From Thermoplasmata archaeon (GTDB taxonomy: Archaea; Thermoplasmatota; Thermoplasmata; Thermoplasmatales; Thermoplasmataceae): a stretch of 9,327 bases of DNA. The notes beneath the pieces were generated by a model, which did no database searches, had not been told where the DNA came from, and saw only the letters and a list, made by a program, of their open reading frames with translations. This document shows, piece after piece, positions 6,316 through 9,327 of the stretch (positions are counted from its first letter, which is position 1; each line of letters starts with the position of its first letter). The position numbers were made by a program, and so were the translations under genes. The stretch is taken from contig JAJZZZ010000053.1 of NCBI GenBank assembly GCA_021797265.1, forward strand, positions 1-9,327, written 5' to 3'.

Positions 6316-6465
6316 ATGCTGGGACTCTGCCATATATGCGGGAAACCTGCCTCATTTATGTGCAGGATCTGCCATGAGCCGGTTTGTGCTGATCACATCA
6401 CGTCTTCTGGAATTTGCATTGCATGCCAGGAGAAGCATGGAGGATTGACATTTCCCCTCAAGTAG
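6316..6465 (+). CDS. 49-residue double-zinc-finger protein (HIT/B-box-like cross-brace pattern)
   Basis: A very small open frame whose ligand spacing is too regular for chance: C5-x2-C8-x7-C16-x2-C19-x4-C24-x2-H27-x6-C34-x2-C37. That gives eight potential ligands (seven Cys, one His) for two zinc ions, in the order seen in zf-HIT or B-box-type interleaved fingers. The rest of the chain is short, starting MLGL and ending GGLTFPLK. Such fingers act in protein-protein or nucleic-acid binding; the partner here is unknown. The start is ATG 6316; an in-frame GTG at 6310 would add two residues, and a stop at 6292-6294 closes the frame upstream. It is divergent from the GNAT gene (43-base gap) and convergent with pheS (41 bases between stops). 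Its length makes it prone to being missed by gene callers. Confidence 0.78.
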   Translation: MLGLCHICGKPASFMCRICHEPVCADHITSSGICIACQEKHGGLTFPLK

Positions 6466-6506
6466 GCTGTTTCCAACCATATAAAATGTGGATCATGCAG
6501 CAATAA

Positions 6507-8009
6507 TTAGATTTTCATTCTGTATGATCTCAGCCAGTCTATGTCACTCTGATAGATATCCCGTATGTCATCCAGCCCGAAATAGATCATTGCAAGCCTT
6601 TCAAGGCCCAGCCCCCAGGCAATGACAGGATGTTTCAGGCCAAGGGGTTCGGTGACTTCAGGCCTGAACACTCCTGACCCCCCAAGCTCCATCTCCTTTC
6701 CATTGATGGTCACGATTACATCCATGCTTGGCTCTGTATATGGGTAATAAGAGGGAACAAACCTTAGCTGGGTGAAACCGAGTCTCCTGTAGAATTCCCT
6801 CATCAGCCATTTAAGAGAGGCAAGGCTGGCATCCTTTCCATAGTACGCCCCCTCTATCTGGTGAAGCTCGGCCAGGTGTTTCCAGTCAACACTTTCGTGG
6901 CGGAACACTTTTTCAACCGAAAATACGGCCTGAGGTGCCTGCTTGTGTTCATAGAGGTAACGGATTGTGCTCACAGTTGTGTGGGTTCTGAGAAGAAGTT
7001 GAGCGGCCTTTTCGCTGGACCATCTGTAGCCCCACCCGGTGTATCCCCTTATACCTTTCTCGTGCACCTTCCTGAAGATTTCAAGAACCTCAGGATGTTC
7101 CATTTCAGGCGCATTGCTTGAATCTATGTAGAATGTGTCCTGCATATCCCTTGCAGGATGGTCCTGCGGTATGAACAGAGCATCCATATTCCAGGCGGCA
7201 TGTTCGATGTAATGCCCTGACATCTCAGTGAATCCAAGCTCAAGAAATATGTCTCTTACCATCCTGCTGAGGTACGATATGGGATGAATGCCAGATCCAA
7301 GAATTCGCTCAACCCTTGAGTTCAGGTCATATTTCTGGAATGGGGTGGATTTCCATGATCCGGACTGTATTAAGTCCGGGGTAAGTGTGCCGATGCTCTC
7401 CTGGTTTCCGGAACTTGCCTCAAGAACCCTCATACCGGCTGGATTTATCCTGACAATTCGGATTGTCCTCTTCCTCTCCTTTATCACGTTCTCTCTTTTC
7501 CGGAAGTGCTCCAGCATCTCACTCTCGAGCGGCTCTTTTCCGGTTCTAATTTTCTCCAGAAATTTTCTCCGTCCCTCGAGATATGAAAAAATGGGCATTT
7601 CCGGTGCAGGGAGGATGCCGCCAGACGGTTTAATGCCAAGTTTAGCAAGCTGTGCAAGTGCAATTTTCCCTTCAGCTTGTCCGAGCGTTTCAAGGACATC
7701 CCTGACAGTGGCATTGCCGTTCCTGATGATCTGCAGAGCTTTTCCCTCAGGGAGCCCCTCGCGGAGAAATCTTTCCCCCTCATCCGTAAGGCTGTATTCT
7801 GTGTGGTCTTCCCTTGATACGTCAATGAGTTTCTTGGATTCCAGCCAGGAAATTGCGCTGGATATTTCTCTCTGCCCCAGGCCATCTATGGAAATTTCAG
7901 TTTCCAGTATTACTTTCTGCCGGGATAGGAAACTGAGCACCTTGACCTCATTGGGGCTCACATCGGGCGAAGACTGCTCTTTTCCGTATGAATCAGGATT
8001 ATCTGCCAT
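6507..8009 (-). CDS. pheS: Phenylalanyl-tRNA synthetase alpha subunit (PheRS alpha), archaeal type
   Basis: Catalytic subunit of the class II PheRS heterotetramer, charging tRNA-Phe with phenylalanine in the cytoplasm. In this 500-residue numbering, the N-terminal about 80 residues form winged-helix tRNA-binding modules (EISSAISWLESKKLI, then SLTDEGERFL), with further helical linker to about 200. Catalytic core: motif 1 HPISYLSRMVRDIF (242-255), the invariant PQDHPARDMQDTFY (281-294), LLRTHTTVSTIRYL (339-352), motif 2 EKVFRHESVDWKHLAELHQIEG (starting 366), Phe-pocket GGSGVFRPEV (443-452) and motif 3 GLGLERLAMIYFGLDD (466-481). Length and order match archaeal PheS. I chose ATG 8009 over ATG 8024 because GGGTGA sits 7 bases before it. 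No pheT is adjacent; downstream is the oppositely oriented zinc-finger gene, so the beta subunit must be encoded elsewhere. A leader hairpin lies at 8032-8057. Confidence 0.97.
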   Translation of the reverse strand: MADNPDSYGKEQSSPDVSPNEVKVLSFLSRQKVILETEISIDGLGQREISSAISWLESKKLIDVSREDHTEYSLTDEGERFLREGLPEGKALQIIRNGNATVRDVLETLGQAEGKIALAQLAKLGIKPSGGILPAPEMPIFSYLEGRRKFLEKIRTGKEPLESEMLEHFRKRENVIKERKRTIRIVRINPAGMRVLEASSGNQESIGTLTPDLIQSGSWKSTPFQKYDLNSRVERILGSGIHPISYLSRMVRDIFLELGFTEMSGHYIEHAAWNMDALFIPQDHPARDMQDTFYIDSSNAPEMEHPEVLEIFRKVHEKGIRGYTGWGYRWSSEKAAQLLLRTHTTVSTIRYLYEHKQAPQAVFSVEKVFRHESVDWKHLAELHQIEGAYYGKDASLASLKWLMREFYRRLGFTQLRFVPSYYPYTEPSMDVIVTINGKEMELGGSGVFRPEVTEPLGLKHPVIAWGLGLERLAMIYFGLDDIRDIYQSDIDWLRSYRMKI

Positions 8010-8016
8010 TGAAATT

Positions 8017-8022
8017 TCACCC
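8017..8022 (-). promoter_or_regulatory. pheS: Shine-Dalgarno site deciding the pheS start
   Basis: Minus-strand GGGTGA overlaps the last base of the upstream in-frame ATG (8024) and lies 7 bases before the second ATG (8009). This favours initiation at 8009 and a 500-residue product. Confidence 0.6.
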
Positions 8023-8031
8023 ATCGGGATA

Positions 8032-8057
8032 TGCTGAAACTATGCCAGGCTTCAGCA
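8032..8057 (-). promoter_or_regulatory. Hairpin in the pheS leader
   Basis: In the pheS mRNA sense, TGCTGAA and TTCAGCA form a perfect 7-bp stem around a 12-base loop that itself contains GCCTGGC. A TATA-like tract at 8079-8092 (AAATTATGCATATT on the minus strand) predicts transcription start near 8060, which would place this hairpin at the very 5' end of the transcript, about 22 bases before the start codon at 8009. A regulatory or stabilising role is inference; chance cannot be excluded. Confidence 0.35.
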
Positions 8058-8078
8058 CCTTTTCTCAGGAACATGCGG

Positions 8079-8092
8079 AATATGCATAATTT
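8079..8092 (-). promoter_or_regulatory. pheS: TATA-like element for pheS
   Basis: Minus-strand AAATTATGCATATT in the 96-base gap between the HxlR gene and pheS. It is the best AT-rich candidate there and suggests pheS can be transcribed independently of the upstream regulator gene. Confidence 0.35.
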
Positions 8093-8105
8093 GTTTTTCC
8101 TGCAA

Positions 8106-8456
8106 TTAATGCGAGTGTTCTTCCATGTACATGAAAAGTGGTATGAGATCTTTCCTCACTTTCATGCCAAGGTCTGTAAGCGAATAGAGAATACGCCCCT
8201 CTGATTCATACCTTGTGATCAGGTCCAGGCCAGTGAGGTCTGCCAGGCGCCTTGATATCATTGTCGAGCTGGAGCCAGGGATCTCCCTGCGTATCTCGTT
8301 GAAATTCCTGCCGTAATCCACGTTCCCAAGGACACCCAGAATAAGCATGGTATACTTCTTCCCAAGAACAGAGAGCAAGGGAATAGATGGATCTATGCAG
8401 GTCTGTGTCCCGTCATGAAGTATCATGCAACTTTCAACCTTGACATTCTGCGCCAT
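8106..8456 (-). CDS. HxlR/DUF24-family winged-helix transcriptional regulator
   Basis: Predicted dimeric DNA-binding repressor or activator of 116 residues. It shows the HxlR order: a cysteine (Cys20) before the first helix, PSIPLLSVLGKKYTMLILGVLG (the 'IGGKWTLLIL' region, starting at 23), RNFNEIRREIPGSSSTMISRRLADLTGLDLI (helix-turn-helix, starting at 50), the wing GRILYSLTDLGMKV (87-100), and a C-terminal dimerisation helix. The Cys in this position is known to sense thiol-reactive compounds or aldehydes in several HxlR proteins; Cys10 is a second, nearby cysteine. The start at 8456 is chosen because GGAG (8464-8467) lies 7 bases before it; an in-frame ATG at 8471 has no comparable SD. It is divergent from the cyclophilin gene across a partly symmetric TATA element, and is followed after 96 bases by pheS on the same strand. 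Confidence 0.85.
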   Translation of the reverse strand: MAQNVKVESCMILHDGTQTCIDPSIPLLSVLGKKYTMLILGVLGNVDYGRNFNEIRREIPGSSSTMISRRLADLTGLDLITRYESEGRILYSLTDLGMKVRKDLIPLFMYMEEHSH

Positions 8457-8463
8457 ACTGTTT

Positions 8464-8467
8464 CTCC
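8464..8467 (-). promoter_or_regulatory. Shine-Dalgarno site deciding the HxlR start
   Basis: Minus-strand GGAG lies between two in-frame ATGs (8471 and 8456), 7 bases before the second. It supports the shorter 116-residue product, the same arrangement as in pheS. Confidence 0.45.
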
Positions 8468-8506
8468 ACATTCCATCAGGAATGCTTCAATTCCTTGTAA
8501 TAAGTC

Positions 8507-8522
8507 CAGATTTAAATATCTG
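8507..8522. promoter_or_regulatory. Partly palindromic TATA element upstream of the HxlR gene
   Basis: CAGAT-TTAAAT-ATCTG: 5-bp inverted arms around a TATA-like core. On the minus strand it is correctly placed for an HxlR transcript beginning near 8488. It may also serve the plus strand if the cyclophilin starts at 8537. Because HxlR proteins often repress their own or a divergent gene through a short dyad, it is also an operator candidate. Confidence 0.4.
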
Positions 8523-8564
8523 CGGTTTTCCTCTTGATGGAAATTGATCCCCAGCGGGGAAAAC

Positions 8565-8572
8565 ATAAATTA
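8565..8572 (+). promoter_or_regulatory. TATA element of the cyclophilin gene
   Basis: ATAAATTA is centred about 28 bases before ATG 8597, predicting a leaderless or near-leaderless transcript. This is one reason for preferring that start over ATG 8537. Confidence 0.4.
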
Positions 8573-8596
8573 GTGATAAAGGACTTCAGGGCTACT

Positions 8597-9049
8597 ATGA
8601 CATCTGTATTAATGGAAACAACCATGGGAAATGTTAAGATAGAACTCTTTGACGATATGCCGGTTACTGCCGGAAATTTCAGGAAGCTCGCAGAGAAGGG
8701 CTTTTACAATGGCGTTATATTCCATCGTGTCATCCCCGGTTTCATGATTCAGGGTGGCGATCCCACAGGCACCGGAATGGGCGGCCCCGGATATGCAATA
8801 AAGGATGAGTTCAACAAAAAATACAGCAATACAAGGGGCACAATATCAATGGCAAATGCAGGTCCGAACACCGGCGGCAGCCAGTTCTTCATAAACGTTG
8901 TGGACAACCATTATCTGGATGGGAAGCACCCTGTTTTCGGAAGAGTTACAGAAGGCATGGATGTTGTGGATTCCATAAGCAATGTGAAGAGGGACAGGAA
9001 TGATCGCCCCCTGACGCAGATCGCAATAAAGACCGTAAAGATCCTGTGA
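8597..9049 (+). CDS. Cyclophilin-type peptidyl-prolyl cis-trans isomerase
   Basis: Accelerates cis-trans isomerisation of Xaa-Pro bonds during protein folding; no signal peptide or membrane segment, so cytoplasmic. At 150 residues it is a compact single-domain prokaryotic cyclophilin. Active-site residues correspond to human CypA: FHRVIPGFMIQGGD (42-55, with catalytic Arg44, Phe49 and Gln52), MANAGPNTGGSQFFI (85-99, with Gln96 and Phe98), and YLDGKHPVFGRV (106-117, with Leu107 and His111). CypA's cyclosporin-contacting Trp121 is Tyr106, as in many cyclosporin-insensitive cyclophilins. An in-frame ATG at 8537 (and TTG at 8534) would add 20 charged residues outside the fold. I prefer 8597 because it gives family length and has a well-placed TATA element. 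It is divergent from the HxlR regulator. Confidence 0.93.
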   Translation: MTSVLMETTMGNVKIELFDDMPVTAGNFRKLAEKGFYNGVIFHRVIPGFMIQGGDPTGTGMGGPGYAIKDEFNKKYSNTRGTISMANAGPNTGGSQFFINVVDNHYLDGKHPVFGRVTEGMDVVDSISNVKRDRNDRPLTQIAIKTVKIL

Positions 9050-9327
9050 AAGGGATCCACACCTTAATTTTGTCCCGTTAATCCCATGAAATTAGGGCTG
9101 TAATGCAATTTATATAGAATTCCGGGTGAAATGGTAAAGGAGGATTTCGAATAAGTTCCTTAATCCCAATGAGTGTTGAAATATCACCATAAGCATAGCA
9201 ATATTCTCTCATATTAAAACGATCAGGAGGAATCACATCAGAATAATATTAAAAGGGAAAAAAGAACGAAGACGTTGAATGAACACACGGGAACATTCTG
9301 AGAGCTAGTAAGCACTTCCTTTTCCGG
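9050..9327. other. Mostly non-coding tail with promoter-like and SD-like motifs
   Basis: The 278 bases contain a TATA-like AATTTATATAG (about 9107-9117), two strong SD-like motifs on the plus strand (AAAGGAGG at 9137-9144 and AGGAGGA near 9225-9231) without a usable start codon beyond a 7-codon frame, a 44-codon minus-strand open frame (9078-9212) of doubtful reality, and an A-rich tract (9251-9264) that is T-rich on the minus strand. In the last 23 bases a minus-strand frame reads GKGSAY-stop (TAG at 9305-9307) and could be the end of a gene lying outside the window. None of these is firm. Confidence 0.4.
9251..9264 (-). terminator. Possible T-rich terminator for a gene entering from the right edge
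   Basis: The minus strand reads CTTTTTTCCCTTTT, the pyrimidine/T-rich tract typical of archaeal transcript ends, about 40-55 bases after a possible minus-strand stop codon at 9305-9307. It depends on that partly seen gene being real. Confidence 0.28.

Noticed and set aside
6466..6506. Possible pheT or other gene downstream of pheS
   Set aside because: Only 41 bases separate pheS from the oppositely oriented zinc-finger gene; no beta-subunit sequence is present.
7288..8037. 249-codon open frame on the plus strand opposite pheS
   Set aside because: It is antisense to strongly conserved pheS codons; its Ser/Phe/Leu-rich, low-complexity translation is what reverse-reading of a gene produces, and no domain is visible.
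8534..8596. N-terminal extension of the cyclophilin from TTG 8534 or ATG 8537
   Set aside because: The extra 20 residues are charged and lie outside the fold; ATG 8597 gives the usual family length and has a TATA element about 28 bases upstream. Not excluded experimentally.
9131..9154. Seven-codon frame (MVKEDFE) preceded by GGGTGA, as a leader peptide
   Set aside because: No downstream gene for it to regulate is visible within the window, and such short frames are common by chance.
1..9327. CRISPR arrays, tRNA or rRNA genes, insertion sequences, phage or defence genes
   Set aside because: No regularly spaced repeats, cloverleaf-like segments, terminal inverted repeats or transposase motifs were seen on reading both strands; only the 9050-9327 tail leaves some doubt.

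Overview
The window looks like chromosomal DNA from a moderately GC-rich member of the Thermoplasmatales (Euryarchaeota). The reasons are an archaeal-type phenylalanyl-tRNA synthetase alpha subunit with N-terminal winged-helix modules, a bacterio-opsin-activator-type (HTH_10) regulator, AT-rich TATA elements about 20-30 bases before many start codons (implying leaderless or short-leader mRNAs), scattered GGTGA/GGAG Shine-Dalgarno sites, and heavy use of AGG (Arg) and ATA (Ile) codons. Species cannot be assigned from the sequence alone. No CRISPR array, tRNA, rRNA, insertion sequence or phage gene was seen.

Layout. Positions 1-2386 (+) hold the end of a NitT/TauT-type ABC transporter operon: an ATPase cut by the left edge, then a translationally coupled permease carrying two fused permease domains. 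Convergent to it, 2413-2886 (-) encodes a free-standing AAA_assoc_C-type winged-helix protein, a module usually fused to the C-terminus of this class of ATPase. A DHA2-type MFS exporter (3025-4497, +) follows. A 32-base control region (4807-4838), made of one TATA tract and a perfect 16-bp palindrome, separates a small ferredoxin-fold-like protein (4517-4777, -) from a Cys-rich HTH_10 regulator (4840-5541, +). A GNAT acetyltransferase (5565-6272, -) is divergent from a 49-residue, eight-ligand zinc-finger protein (6316-6465, +). Next are pheS (6507-8009, -), an HxlR-type regulator (8106-8456, -) and, divergent from that, a cyclophilin peptidyl-prolyl isomerase (8597-9049, +). The last 278 bases carry no confident gene; they contain strong SD-like motifs without start codons and perhaps the last codons of a minus-strand gene.

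How the parts may work together. Housekeeping functions (pheS, cyclophilin) are interleaved with transport (ABC importer, MFS exporter) and three small winged-helix or HTH proteins. The two most interesting points are the ABC transporter whose usual C-terminal domain is encoded by a separate opposing gene, and the divergent HTH_10/small-protein pair with a palindromic operator candidate between TATA box and start codon. The tiny zinc-finger gene is easily missed because of its length. Every regulatory link suggested here is inferred from position and symmetry only.
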